Shown here: piece after piece, positions 7,239-14,963 of the stretch
Layout of the letters: every line of letters starts with the position of its first letter
Position numbering within the stretch: the first letter of the stretch is position 1
NCBI GenBank assembly: GCA_040255925.1
Contig: JBDZVX010000024.1
Span: 1 to 26,135, forward strand
DNA: 26,135 bases
From: Nitrolancea sp040255925
GTDB lineage: Bacteria; Chloroflexota; Chloroflexia; Thermomicrobiales; Thermomicrobiaceae
Direction: 5' to 3'
Made by a program: the position numbers and the translations under genes
The notes under the pieces: generated by a model
Seen by the model: only the letters and a program-made list of their open reading frames with translations
Told to the model about the DNA's origin: nothing
Databases searched by the model: none

Positions 7239-8555
7239 CTACGGGATCAGCGCTAGGTAGAGATCATTGACGTTGGTGCCGGTCGGCCCGGTCACGACCA
7301 GTCCGGTCATCGCATCCAGAAACCGCAGACTGTCATTGTTCGCCAGGAGCGCGGCTGGATCGAGCCCGGTTCGCACCGCCAGGTCGAACGACGATCCGGT
7401 TACGACCCCACCGGCCGCGCCGGTCACGCCATCCTCGCCATCGGTCGCCAGGCTCGCGATCGCAACGCCGGGAACATCCGCGATCTCCAGCGCCGCCGCG
7501 AGCGCCATCTCGGTATTCCGGCCGCCGGTGCCATCTCCGCGCACGGTAACGGTCAGTTCGCCGGTGCCGATCAGACAGGCCGGCCGCTGAAACGGCCCGC
7601 CGGTGAGCCGGGCGTGGCGGGCGATCGCCGCCCAGAAACGTCCGAACTCGCGCGCCTCGCCCTCGAAGCGGGTACCGAGGACGGCCGGCGCATAGCCGAT
7701 CTCCCGCGCGGCCCCGGTCGCCCCGTCAGCCGCCGTCCCGGCATCGGCCAGGATCAAGCCCTGAAGCGCCTGGACCCCGGCCGCCGACCGACTTGGGACG
7801 ACACCCCGCAGCGCGAACCGGATCGGCTCCGGAAGCGCGTTCCAAATACCCAAGCGGCGGATAACGGCCTCGGGAGACGCCTCATCTTCAGCCAAAGCCA
7901 CCGTTGGACCGCCTGCAATCACCTCGACTGGATTCCCGAGCACATCCGAAATGATGAGATTGACCACGCGCGCTGGAAATGCCGCGCGGGCCAGACCACC
8001 ACCCTTGATCAGGCTGAGCCGGCGCCGAACCCGGTTCAGCGTCCGGATATCGACACCGGCGCGCAGCAGCAGGTTGGTGATTTCGGCCAGATCGGCAATC
8101 GAAACGCCGTGGACCGGCATTTCGATCAGGGCCGAGCCGCCACCGGAAATTAACACCAGCACCAGATCGTCCGCGCTCAACCCGGCCACGGTATCCAGTA
8201 TCAACCGGGCGGCCTCCAGGCTCGCCTCATCCGGGACCGGGTGGCTGGCCTCCACCACCCGAAACCGGGACAGCGGTCGAACCGGGGCCGGCGATCCTCG
8301 TTTCGTCACCACGACGCCTCGGTCAATCCGATCGCCGAGCGCGTCTTCGATCCCACGGGCCATTCCAAGCGAGGCCTTGCCTAAGGCGATCACAACCAGC
8401 CGGGCGGAAGCCGTGACTGGATATCGAGCGCCGTCGATGACGACCGCGCCATCGTCGATCCGTACCGCGCCAGCGACCAGCCGGGACGGATCAACCCGGT
8501 CGAGCGCGCCCGCGAAGATCGTGGCGATATCATCCAATGCTCGTCTGAGTTCCAC
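7239..8555 (-). CDS. Glycerate 2-kinase (GckA/TtuD, MOFRL family)
   Basis: A 438-residue enzyme expected to phosphorylate D-glycerate to 2-phosphoglycerate with ATP. The N-terminal DUF4147-type domain shows VVIALGKASLGMA with Lys60, ASHPVPDEAS, the glycine-rich LISGGGSALIEMP (135-147), RRRLSLIKGGGLA and SDVLGNPVEVIAGGPT. The C-terminal MOFRL domain shows GTGGRNTEMALAAAL and SLATDGEDGVTGAAGG. Length is normal for the family. The start is a GTG at 8555 with GGAGG ten bases upstream (complement of 8566-8570). It is the last gene of the zinc-finger/lspA/pseudouridine-synthase operon, starting 17 bases after the stop of the preceding gene; a metabolic enzyme in this position is probably read-through company rather than a functional partner. 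Confidence 0.92.
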   Translation of the reverse strand: MELRRALDDIATIFAGALDRVDPSRLVAGAVRIDDGAVVIDGARYPVTASARLVVIALGKASLGMARGIEDALGDRIDRGVVVTKRGSPAPVRPLSRFRVVEASHPVPDEASLEAARLILDTVAGLSADDLVLVLISGGGSALIEMPVHGVSIADLAEITNLLLRAGVDIRTLNRVRRRLSLIKGGGLARAAFPARVVNLIISDVLGNPVEVIAGGPTVALAEDEASPEAVIRRLGIWNALPEPIRFALRGVVPSRSAAGVQALQGLILADAGTAADGATGAAREIGYAPAVLGTRFEGEAREFGRFWAAIARHARLTGGPFQRPACLIGTGELTVTVRGDGTGGRNTEMALAAALEIADVPGVAIASLATDGEDGVTGAAGGVVTGSSFDLAVRTGLDPAALLANNDSLRFLDAMTGLVVTGPTGTNVNDLYLALIP

Positions 8556-8572
8556 CGGCTGGTCGCCTCCGT

Positions 8573-9499
8573 TCAGGCGTTTTCCGCGCGAAGCTGGCTG
8601 AGGGCCGTCGCCAGGTCCGGCGGGAGGGGAGTCTCAACTTCAATCGGCTGACCGCTCTCCGGCAAGTCGAACTTCAAATAGGACGCGTGGAGAAACTGGC
8701 GAGATACCGGCACCCGGAACGGCCGCTTTCCGTAGAGCTGGTCGCCAACAACCGGGTGCCCGATAAAGGCGAGGTGCACCCGGATCTGGTGCGTCCGGCC
8801 GGTCTCGATCGTCACGGCAAGAAGCGTCGCGTCGGGAAAGCGCTCAAGCACGCGGAAATGCGTGATCGCCGGCCGCCCGCCCGCCACAACCGCCATCCGT
8901 TTGCGGTTGTTCGGATCGCGGCTGATCGGGGCATTGATGGTCCCCTCTTCTTCCGGAACCACCCCGTGGACCAGCGTGAGATATCGTTTGACGACATCGC
9001 GCTCTTGCCACTGCTTGAGGAGGAATAGCCGGGCAGCGTCATTCTTGGCGACCACGATCAGCCCGGAAGTGTCCTTATCGAGCCGGTGCACCACTCCGGG
9101 CCGTTCGATCGGGGTCAGCTTGAGATCCGGCCGCAGCGCCTTCAGGGCATTGACGAGCGTCCCATGCTCATGACCCGGCGCCGGGTGTGTCACCATCCCC
9201 GGCGGCTTATTAAAGACGATCACATTCTCGTCCTCGAAAACTATCGGCACCGGGACGTAGGCCGGGGTGAGCTTCGGCGGCGCTTCAACCGGGGGAAGGA
9301 GGATCTCCACCCGGTCGCCCAGGTGTACGCGGCGAGCCGGTTTCGCTACTTCACCATTGACGTAGACATCTCCGGCTCGCATCAGATTTTGTGCGTAACT
9401 GCGGCTGATATCGGCTACTCGCGAGGCAATCCACCGGTCGAGACGTTCCCCATTGTCCTTGTCAGCGACATCGAGAACGATCCGGACAGTATCCTCCAT
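8573..9499 (-). CDS. Ribosomal large-subunit pseudouridine synthase, RluA/RluD family
   Basis: A 308-residue RNA-modifying enzyme that converts specific uridines, most likely in 23S rRNA, to pseudouridine. An S4 RNA-binding domain occupies about residues 16-70 (ERLDRWIASRV, GDVYVNGEV, GDRVEILLPP). The catalytic domain follows, with VFNKPPGMVTHPAPGH and the family signature GVVHRLDKDTSGLIVVAK, where Asp141 is the expected nucleophile, then GRTHQIRVHLAFIGHPVVGDQLYG. The ATG at 9499 lies five bases after the lspA stop on the same strand. There is no clear Shine-Dalgarno ahead of it (a GGAGG lies just inside the gene), so initiation probably depends on coupling to lspA. RluD would be the closest named relative, but the target site cannot be assigned. 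Confidence 0.93.
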   Translation of the reverse strand: MEDTVRIVLDVADKDNGERLDRWIASRVADISRSYAQNLMRAGDVYVNGEVAKPARRVHLGDRVEILLPPVEAPPKLTPAYVPVPIVFEDENVIVFNKPPGMVTHPAPGHEHGTLVNALKALRPDLKLTPIERPGVVHRLDKDTSGLIVVAKNDAARLFLLKQWQERDVVKRYLTLVHGVVPEEEGTINAPISRDPNNRKRMAVVAGGRPAITHFRVLERFPDATLLAVTIETGRTHQIRVHLAFIGHPVVGDQLYGKRPFRVPVSRQFLHASYLKFDLPESGQPIEVETPLPPDLATALSQLRAENA

Positions 9500-9504
9500 A
9501 GTGG

Positions 9505-10050
9505 TCAGGTCACCGGCCTCTGGTCAATGACTTCAACATCCTGTTTCAGGGCAGCGTTGCGCCGCTGTTCCCGCTTGAAGAGGCAAATCGCGAGGATGAT
9601 CACCCCGATGGTAATCGCGCTATCGGCCACGTTGAAGGTCGGCCAGTACCGGAAGTCGATGAAATCGACGACAAAGCCATGCTGGAGCCGGTCGAGGATA
9701 TTGCCGATCGCTCCACCGAGTTGCAGGCCGATCGCCAGTGCCAGCCAGGGGCTTTCGGCAATCCAGTGGCGGAAGTAGATCAAGAGGGAAAAGACCACCA
9801 GCACGGCCAGGATAGCCAACACCATGCTGTTACCCTCAAAGATCCCGAACGCCGCTCCCGTGTTCTGGACGTAGAAGAGGCGGAAGAAACCCGGGATGAC
9901 CGGGATCATCACCCGATCACCGGTAGGCCCCAATTCCAGCATGACGAGCAGTTTGGTCGCCTGGTCGGCGACGAGCACCACCAGCGCGACACTGAGCATT
10001 TGGAGATAGCCACGAAAGCGCGAATACGTGTTTTCCCCCGAAGGGATCAC
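9505..10050 (-). CDS. lspA: Lipoprotein signal peptidase (signal peptidase II)
   Basis: A membrane aspartyl protease of 181 residues that removes the signal peptide from prolipoproteins after lipid attachment. Four hydrophobic helices are visible. Family blocks are all present: VADQATKLLV, the substrate-site VQNTGAAFGIF, GGAIGNILDRL, GFVVDFIDF containing Asp129, and FNVADSAITIG containing Asp143; the last two are the expected catalytic aspartates. The start is a GTG whose bases overlap the stop of the upstream zinc-finger gene (GTGA, complement of 10047-10050), a sign of translational coupling. The lspA-rluD-like order is common in bacteria. The N-terminus carries about 15 extra polar residues before the first helix. 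Confidence 0.95.
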   Translation of the reverse strand: MIPSGENTYSRFRGYLQMLSVALVVLVADQATKLLVMLELGPTGDRVMIPVIPGFFRLFYVQNTGAAFGIFEGNSMVLAILAVLVVFSLLIYFRHWIAESPWLALAIGLQLGGAIGNILDRLQHGFVVDFIDFRYWPTFNVADSAITIGVIILAICLFKREQRRNAALKQDVEVIDQRPVT

Positions 10051-10478
10051 CTGCGCTCCTCTCTATGCCGTTCCGAGAGCGCCTGGCAACGAATGCAGAG
10101 TGTGACAAAGGGCAACGCCGCGAGCCGGTCCGGCGCTATCGGCTGCCCACAATTCTCGCAGATTCCGTAATTCCCACGGTCCATTTTTTCAAGCGCATGC
10201 TTGATTTCGGCGTGCCGGCTCGCCAACCGGTCACGGATCGTGAGCAGCCGCTCCTGCTCAAAGACGATATCCGAATCGTCGCCGATATGATTCGTGATGC
10301 CTCGCCCGGCATCCTGCTGGCTGGTTCCAAACGAGCGGACCTGATCATCGATGTCGTTGAGCTCGCGCGTTGTCTCACGGAATTCCGACTCCAGCTGGAC
10401 GCGAAGTGAGCCGAGTTCCACCTCAGAAATTACCACAATATCCCGCCAATCGTCTGCTTCAATGCAAGGAGTCACCAT
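10047..10478 (-). CDS. DksA/TraR-type C4 zinc-finger protein
   Basis: A 143-residue protein with a long N-terminal coiled-coil-like helical part (residues about 20-100, for example FEQERLLTIRDRLASRHAEIKHALEKM) and a C-terminal four-cysteine zinc finger, C107-E-N-C110 ... C128-I-R-C131, in the context YGICENCGQPIAPDRLAALP. Members of this family bind RNA polymerase through its secondary channel and some work with (p)ppGpp. The tip acidic residues used by DksA are not clearly aligned, so a role like DksA is not assured. The ATG at 10478 has only a distant GGAGG (18 bases), and a GTG at about codon 15 is an alternative start. It heads the operon with lspA, overlapping it by four bases, and is divergent from murG. 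Confidence 0.88.
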   Translation of the reverse strand: MVTPCIEADDWRDIVVISEVELGSLRVQLESEFRETTRELNDIDDQVRSFGTSQQDAGRGITNHIGDDSDIVFEQERLLTIRDRLASRHAEIKHALEKMDRGNYGICENCGQPIAPDRLAALPFVTLCIRCQALSERHREERR

Positions 10479-10513
10479 TGACGCGGAGTTTGCGCACCTC
10501 CGAAGCGGTGCCT

Positions 10514-10522
10514 ATTGTAGCA
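10514..10522 (-). promoter_or_regulatory. Extended -10 promoter of the zinc-finger/lspA operon
   Basis: Complement reads TGC then TACAAT (10514-10519). The predicted transcription start is near 10507, about 30 bases ahead of the ATG. No -35 hexamer is evident. The same TGC-TACAAT string occurs before radA. Confidence 0.6.
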
Positions 10523-10580
10523 TACGGCGCTCTATTCCCCTGCCACGGTCATCCGCATCGTTATGCCTCGTTGCTCCTAC

Positions 10581-10609
10581 TTGCCGGCCATGCGATCACT
10601 CGTTATGAT
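10581..10609 (+). promoter_or_regulatory. murG promoter
   Basis: TTGCCG (10581-10586), a 17-base spacer and TATGAT (10604-10609). The predicted start near 10616 gives a leader of about 40 bases with AGGGAG (10644-10649) before the GTG. Confidence 0.6.
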
Positions 10610-10657
10610 TCCCCGGCATATGCACGTTTGATGCCGAAACGATAGGGAGCCTGCCAG

Positions 10658-11809
10658 GTGACGAAACCCGCCATACGGATCATCATCGCCGGCGGCGGGA
10701 CCGGGGGGCACGTCCAGCCCGCTGTCGCGACGGTCCGGGGGTTACGCCAGCGGCTTCCGGTTGATCTCCTCTGGGTCGGGTCCTACAGTGGGCTCGAACG
10801 GCGAACCGCCAGGGCCGAAGGCATACCCTTCCTCCCGATCACCACCGGCAAACTCCGGCGCTACTTCTCGCTCCGGACCCCGCTGGACAGCATCCGGGTG
10901 CCGGTCGGCATCCTGCAAGCGTTCTGGATCACCCGGAGATTTCAGCCGGACGTCGTCTTCAGCACCGGCGGCTTTGTGAGTGTGCCGGGCGTCATCGCGG
11001 CGCGTCTGGCCGGTGTTCCCAGCTTGAGCCACGAACAGACCGCCATTGCCGGCCTAGCGACCCGGATCAACGCCCGCTTTTGCGATGTCGTCGCGCTTTC
11101 ATTTGAATCGAGCGCCGCTGCCCTAAGTGGAACTCGTGCCCGGACAGTGGTAACCGGGAATCCGGTCCGCCCGGAGATCCTCAAGGGCAACGCGGCTGCG
11201 GCCTACACCCGGTACGGGCTCTCGCCCGACCTCCCGGTGGTCTACATCACCGGCGGCGCGCTCGGCGCCCATGCCATTAATCAGGCGGTGCTCGGCATGC
11301 TCCCGGAGCTGCTGAGCATCACGCAAGTAGTCCATCAATGCGGCCCTTCTGCCGGGAATGGCGACTATCCGCGCCTCGACGCCGCGCGTTCACAGCTACC
11401 GCCGGATCTCCAGCACCGGTACGCCGTCACCGAGTTCCTGGGCCCGGAGTTGGCCAACGTGTATGCCGCCGCGAAACTCGTCATCGGGCGAGCTGGTGCC
11501 GGTACGGTCGCCGAGCTTTCCGCGCTGGGCAAGCCGTCGATCCTCATCCCGCTGCCGGGAACCGGTGGTGACGAGCAGACGCGCAACGCCGACATCCTTG
11601 CTACGGCCGGAGCGAGCCTGCTCCTCCCACAGAGCGAGCTAACTCCGGATCGATTGGGGAAGGAGATTTCGGCACTCCTGCTCGATAGTGACCGCCTCCG
11701 GGCCATGGCGGCCAGCGCCCGGCTCCAGGGCCGCCCGGATGCCGCCGAGAGGCTAGTGGATCAACTCCTGGTGCTCGCTGGACGGACTGCGAATCTCAAT
11801 ACAGTGTAA
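10658..11809 (+). CDS. murG: UDP-GlcNAc:lipid I N-acetylglucosaminyltransferase MurG (or close paralogue)
   Basis: A 383-residue peripheral membrane GT-B glycosyltransferase that adds GlcNAc to lipid I to make lipid II, the peptidoglycan precursor. Seen: the N-terminal glycine-rich loop AGGGTGGHVQPA (11-22), FSTGGFVSVPGVIAARL, HEQTAIAGLATRINARF from residue 125, the second-domain loop ITGGALGAHAINQAV, the nucleotide-site IGRAGAGTVAELSALGKPSILIPLP, and GGDEQTRNADIL. Two positions usually invariant in MurG differ: HEQN is HEQT (Thr128), and the Ser of GGSxGA is Ala201. This may be lineage variation or a paralogue. The start is GTG at 10658 with AGGGAG eight bases upstream. It stands alone, not in a division/cell-wall cluster, and has its own promoter. 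Confidence 0.87.
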   Translation: MTKPAIRIIIAGGGTGGHVQPAVATVRGLRQRLPVDLLWVGSYSGLERRTARAEGIPFLPITTGKLRRYFSLRTPLDSIRVPVGILQAFWITRRFQPDVVFSTGGFVSVPGVIAARLAGVPSLSHEQTAIAGLATRINARFCDVVALSFESSAAALSGTRARTVVTGNPVRPEILKGNAAAAYTRYGLSPDLPVVYITGGALGAHAINQAVLGMLPELLSITQVVHQCGPSAGNGDYPRLDAARSQLPPDLQHRYAVTEFLGPELANVYAAAKLVIGRAGAGTVAELSALGKPSILIPLPGTGGDEQTRNADILATAGASLLLPQSELTPDRLGKEISALLLDSDRLRAMAASARLQGRPDAAERLVDQLLVLAGRTANLNTV

Positions 11810-11851
11810 GAATACGGACCATGACGCCGCGGAACACTTGACGCCATACAA

Positions 11852-11879
11852 TAGCGGGGCCAGGCAACCGGCCCCGCTA
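11852..11879. terminator. Strong inverted repeat between convergent genes
   Basis: TAGCGGGGCC (11852-11861) pairs perfectly with GGCCCCGCTA (11870-11879) around an eight-base loop, between the murG stop and the stop of the convergent secreted-protein gene. There is no T-run of length, so it is a GC-stem, U-poor terminator candidate usable from both sides. Confidence 0.65.
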
Positions 11880-11910
11880 AACCCACTGCGAAAAGGTGTC
11901 AACTGCGGAA

Positions 11911-12594
11911 CTAGTGGACTGTCAATTGGGTAACCTCAACGTGGCGCGTAATTTCCGTTCCGACCCGATTCGTCACCTCAACCGGTATCGGTAGGTCGAG
12001 ATCAACTCGATAGACAATCTCCTCGGTGTTCTGGTAAGTAGGAGACGTGGCGCAGCTTGCCGGCTGCGGAATCCTAGTCGTGGGGTTCGCCGGATCGCTC
12101 GGCACGCAATCCAGGGTCTCGGTCAACGTATACACCACGTGATTTGCGTCGGCGCCCGGCCTTTTCGTGAACCCGTACTTGTCCACAAGCCAGCGATCCC
12201 GTCCTGGAACCAGCCATTGTTCGGGAGCGAGTGGCACCTCATGGTCGTCGATACTGTGAATCTGGTCGCTATTCCCAGTAGAGAACGTGTTCGTCGTTCC
12301 CTCGAAGCTATCGGTGGATCCGACCATGGAAGGATCAGCGGAATCCTCTATTTGTTCCTTTTGCCAGTGGTAAAGACCCTGGTAATTGAGCCGGAAGACC
12401 CGAGAGTCCGTTGGGCCATCAATGCCGCGAAACTTCCCTTCAACGCGATAGACCAATGTCATCGCTGGCCAGTCGACAGCCGGCATTGCTGGCCTTGCTG
12501 TCGTCGGATCACCCTGAACCGCGAAAAGTGCCCCAACCATCGTCGCGGCCAAGATCAGTGTGCCGATGAGGCTTTTTCTCCGGATACGCGCCAT
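11911..12594 (-). CDS. Unrecognised exported protein (227 aa)
   Basis: I do not recognise this protein. Residues 1 to about 36 look like a signal peptide: basic start MARIRRK, hydrophobic SLIGTLILAATMVGALFAV, then a polar region. The mature part begins with a strand-like segment WPAMTLVYRVEGKFRG, contains charged and Ser/Thr-rich loops, two cysteines separated by about 13 residues (DCVPSD and SCATSP) that could form a disulfide, and ends in alternating strand-like sequence with YRVDLDLPIPVEVTNR. It has the feel of a secreted all-beta protein. The ATG at 12594 is chosen over one 24 bases upstream because GGAG lies seven bases ahead of it. It lies 61 bases downstream of another exported-protein gene on the same strand and may be co-transcribed with it. 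Confidence 0.8.
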   Translation of the reverse strand: MARIRRKSLIGTLILAATMVGALFAVQGDPTTARPAMPAVDWPAMTLVYRVEGKFRGIDGPTDSRVFRLNYQGLYHWQKEQIEDSADPSMVGSTDSFEGTTNTFSTGNSDQIHSIDDHEVPLAPEQWLVPGRDRWLVDKYGFTKRPGADANHVVYTLTETLDCVPSDPANPTTRIPQPASCATSPTYQNTEEIVYRVDLDLPIPVEVTNRVGTEITRHVEVTQLTVH

Positions 12595-12631
12595 GTTCGA
12601 ACTCCATTCGTACGTCATTCATTGCTATCAA

Positions 12632-12659
12632 CTAGCCCAATAATCGTATTGTAGACTAG
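12632..12659. other. AT-rich inverted repeat between two secreted-protein genes
   Basis: CAATA (12638-12642) pairs with TATTG (12647-12651) around ATCG, flanked by CTAG at 12632-12635 and 12656-12659, the latter covering the stop of the upstream gene. It could attenuate or separate the two genes; function unknown. Confidence 0.3.
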
Positions 12660-13093
12660 CTGAAATAATGGTTCATCTCACTTGATTTCCAGGTGTAACA
12701 CCCATCGGTACACTCATAATACTCTAGTTGCATTTGTACCCTGCCTCCATTGGGAAGATACTCATCGCCGCAATAACATCTCCAAAAATCAAACGCGATG
12801 TTCGTATGCCAGGCGCCTGGCCCGTAAATACTATTCCAAGTCCATCCAGATCCGTTCCAATAGTAGTCATTGATGTAGTAGAGTCGCCATTTTTGTGCTC
12901 CACCATCTCTGGCGCCAAGGAAGTCTCGCTCATGCAGAGTGGTCCCTGTGTATATGACGTGGGTACACCAGTATTTCGGTGTGGCGTCGCATTGGTCGGC
13001 AGTTTGAGATGCCAGCGCACTAGGCGCGAATGCTAGCAAAAATGCAGACAGGAACAGCGCCGAGACCACGTGGCGGCGAATTCGTCGTTTCAT
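12656..13093 (-). CDS. Small secreted cysteine- and aromatic-rich protein, unknown function
   Basis: A 145-residue protein that I cannot assign to a family. Residues 1-29 are a clear signal peptide (MKRRIRRHV, hydrophobic SALFLSAFLLAFAP, cleavage-like SALA/SQ). The mature part of about 116 residues has six cysteines (35, 43, 106, 108, 128, 132), enough for three disulfides, and is unusually rich in Trp and Tyr, for example LYYINDYYWNGSGWTWNS and IAFDFWRCYCGDEYLP. A small extracellular disulfide-bonded binding protein or secreted antimicrobial is possible, but nothing in the sequence decides it. The ATG at 13093 is preferred to a TTG nine bases upstream because AGAGG is better placed. Base composition is distinctly more AT-rich than neighbouring genes, suggesting recent acquisition. 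Confidence 0.78.
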   Translation of the reverse strand: MKRRIRRHVVSALFLSAFLLAFAPSALASQTADQCDATPKYWCTHVIYTGTTLHERDFLGARDGGAQKWRLYYINDYYWNGSGWTWNSIYGPGAWHTNIAFDFWRCYCGDEYLPNGGRVQMQLEYYECTDGCYTWKSSEMNHYFS

Positions 13094-13117
13094 AGTTCCC
13101 AATCCTCTCTTAGCGTT

Positions 13118-13138
13118 TCTCGACTGTCACCGTCGAGA
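13118..13138. promoter_or_regulatory. Inverted repeat upstream of the cysteine-rich gene
   Basis: TCTCGAC (13118-13124) and GTCGAGA (13132-13138) form a perfect seven-base dyad with a seven-base spacer, about 25 bases upstream of the ATG at 13093. It could be an operator or a leader hairpin. Confidence 0.4.
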
Positions 13139-13295
13139 CGTTTCAAACTTTTCCTACCGAGTCTCACGAGATACTCTCCAGCCCCCAAGACTGCAGACAC
13201 CCCACTAACTGCTCCCGCCGCCCTAGACCAAATGTGACGATGCGGGGAATCGAAATGCTTTAGTTTTGATTAAGCTACGGAAATCCAATGACGAT

Positions 13296-13324
13296 ATAGT
13301 AACACCGCTGTCACTGGAAAGCAA
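13296..13324 (-). promoter_or_regulatory. Candidate promoter for the secreted-protein pair
   Basis: On the complement, TTGCTT (13319-13324), a 17-base spacer and TACTAT (13296-13301). If used, the transcript carries an approximately 200-base leader before the cysteine-rich gene and includes the dyad at 13118-13138. Confidence 0.4.
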
Positions 13325-13510
13325 ATCTCGATACGTAGATGATAATAGTTAGAAGAGGATATGCTCTCCCACCGACAACTCAGTGAGAAATATGGAGATG
13401 GCCGCAACGAAGGAAATCTGGGACGAGATCGTCCGAGCATGATGCTCAGCGGAAAAGTCAATTTGAACGCATGCGGGCGAACAGAGGCTTTCTAGAATGT
13501 GGATGGTAGA

Positions 13511-14884
13511 TCAGCCGGCGACGAGCGCGGCCTCGGTCGCTTCGGCGACGGTCGCGGCGCGAATGATCTGAATATCCTCGTCCCGGCCAACCCGTCCACG
13601 GGAGAGGGTTGCGGGAATCACCGCGCGGTGGAAGCCAAGTTTCGCCGCCTCGTTGAGCCGCCGGTCGAGCTGGTTCACACTTCGAAGTTCACCGGAGAGA
13701 CCGATTTCTCCGATCACGACCGTCTTCGGGTCGACCGCTTGCTCCCGGTAGCTTGACGCAACCGCGACCGCGACACCCAAGTCGACCGCCGGTTCGGCGA
13801 TTCGCAGTCCGCCTACGATGTTGACGTAGATATCCTGCCCGCCGAGGCCAAGCCCCACACGCTTGGTCAGAACGGCGGTCAACATCTGGAGCCGGTTGGC
13901 ATCGAAGCCGTTGGCGGTTCGGCGCGGCAGCCCGAAGCTGGTCGCACTAGTGAGCGCCTGCACCTCGACCAGGATCGGACGGGTGCCTTCGAGCGCGACC
14001 GCGACCGCCGAACCCGCCGCGTTCCCAGCCCGCTCCTGCAGGAAGGCCTCGGACGGATTGTGAACCTCGCGCATCCCGGCGTCGGCCATCTCAAAGACGC
14101 CGACCTCATCGGTCGATCCAAAACGATTCTTCACTGCCCGGAGCACCCGGTACTGGTGGTACCGGTCGCCCTCCAGGTACAGGACGGCATCTACCATATG
14201 TTCGAGCACTCGCGGCCCGGCGATGGCCCCTTCTTTGGTCACGTGCCCGACGATCAGCACCGGCAACTGGCGCGGTTTCGCGAACCGCATCAAGCGGGCG
14301 GTACATTCACGGACTTGGCTGACGCTCCCGGCCGCCGAGGTCAGCCCATCCAGGTAGACCGTTTGAATTGAGTCGATCACCAGAAGCCCCGGATTTGTCT
14401 GCTCGGTGGCCAGGAGGACGTTATCCAGGCTGGTCTCCGCGAGGACAAACAGGTCATTGATCCGCAAGCCCAGGCGATCGGCCCGGAGCTTGACCTGCTG
14501 GACCGACTCTTCGGCCGACACGTAGAGGACCGGACCCACCACCGGGGGAAGCATCGAGGCGGCTTGCAACAAGAGGGTCGATTTCCCAATTCCGGGATCG
14601 CCGCCGACGAGTACCAGTGATCCCGGCACCAATCCCCCGCCGAGTACCCGGTTCAGCTCGCCGATCGGCACAGGATGACGGCTCTGCTCGGCGCTGGGAA
14701 CCTCCGAGAGCCGGGCCGGACGAGCCGGAGCCCCGGCCTGAAACGGGCGATGTCTGCCTTTTGGCTCAGCTTCAAACGTCTCGACCAGGCTACTCCAGGT
14801 GCCACAGCCGGGACAGCGACCATAGTAGGCCGGACTCTCCAAGGCACAGCTCTGGCAAACAAACTTGGTTCGCGCTTTGCTCAT
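13511..14884 (-). CDS. radA: DNA repair protein RadA
   Basis: A 457-residue RecA-like ATPase that processes recombination intermediates and promotes branch migration. Domains in order: an N-terminal four-cysteine zinc finger (C10-Q-S-C13 ... C24-P-G-C27), the RecA-like core with Walker A GGDPGIGKST (94-103), Walker B GLLVIDSIQT, and the RadA-specific KNRFG motif (252-256), then a C-terminal Lon-protease-like domain with GGLRIAEPAVDLGVAVAVASS and VVIGEIGLSGELR. The ATG at 14884 places the zinc finger at the usual distance from the start; longer in-frame starts add 28 residues with no counterpart. It has its own promoter immediately beyond the clpC terminator. Confidence 0.96.
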   Translation of the reverse strand: MSKARTKFVCQSCALESPAYYGRCPGCGTWSSLVETFEAEPKGRHRPFQAGAPARPARLSEVPSAEQSRHPVPIGELNRVLGGGLVPGSLVLVGGDPGIGKSTLLLQAASMLPPVVGPVLYVSAEESVQQVKLRADRLGLRINDLFVLAETSLDNVLLATEQTNPGLLVIDSIQTVYLDGLTSAAGSVSQVRECTARLMRFAKPRQLPVLIVGHVTKEGAIAGPRVLEHMVDAVLYLEGDRYHQYRVLRAVKNRFGSTDEVGVFEMADAGMREVHNPSEAFLQERAGNAAGSAVAVALEGTRPILVEVQALTSATSFGLPRRTANGFDANRLQMLTAVLTKRVGLGLGGQDIYVNIVGGLRIAEPAVDLGVAVAVASSYREQAVDPKTVVIGEIGLSGELRSVNQLDRRLNEAAKLGFHRAVIPATLSRGRVGRDEDIQIIRAATVAEATEAALVAG

Positions 14885-14948
14885 CCCGACCCCCGGTTCG
14901 CCTGGCGCGCTATCACGTCCACCCAGTCCGGATCGCACATGTGTTCTG

Positions 14949-14957
14949 ATTGTAGCA
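14949..14957 (-). promoter_or_regulatory. Extended -10 promoter of radA
   Basis: The complement reads TGC then TACAAT (14949-14954), about 58 bases ahead of the radA start after initiation near 14942. The -35 zone would fall inside the clpC terminator stem, so this promoter must rely on the extended -10. Confidence 0.6.
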
Positions 14958-14963
14958 TGCGCC

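Larger units (their letters stand above)
13094..13510. other. AT-richer intergenic region of about 420 bases
   Basis: No credible gene is visible here; open frames are short, lack ribosome sites and have no domain pattern. It holds an inverted repeat at 13118-13138 and a minus-strand promoter candidate at 13296-13324. The remaining sequence, up to the radA stop at 13511, shows nothing I can name. Composition is close to the adjacent cysteine-rich gene and unlike the rest of the window. Confidence 0.6.

Noticed and set aside
12592..12612. A tRNA T-arm-like GTTCGAACTCC string
   Set aside because: It is the start and ribosome site of the exported-protein gene; no cloverleaf can be drawn around it.
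13270..13461. A 63-codon minus-strand frame in the AT-rich gap
   Set aside because: No ribosome site, no domain pattern, and it overlaps the promoter candidate at 13296-13324.
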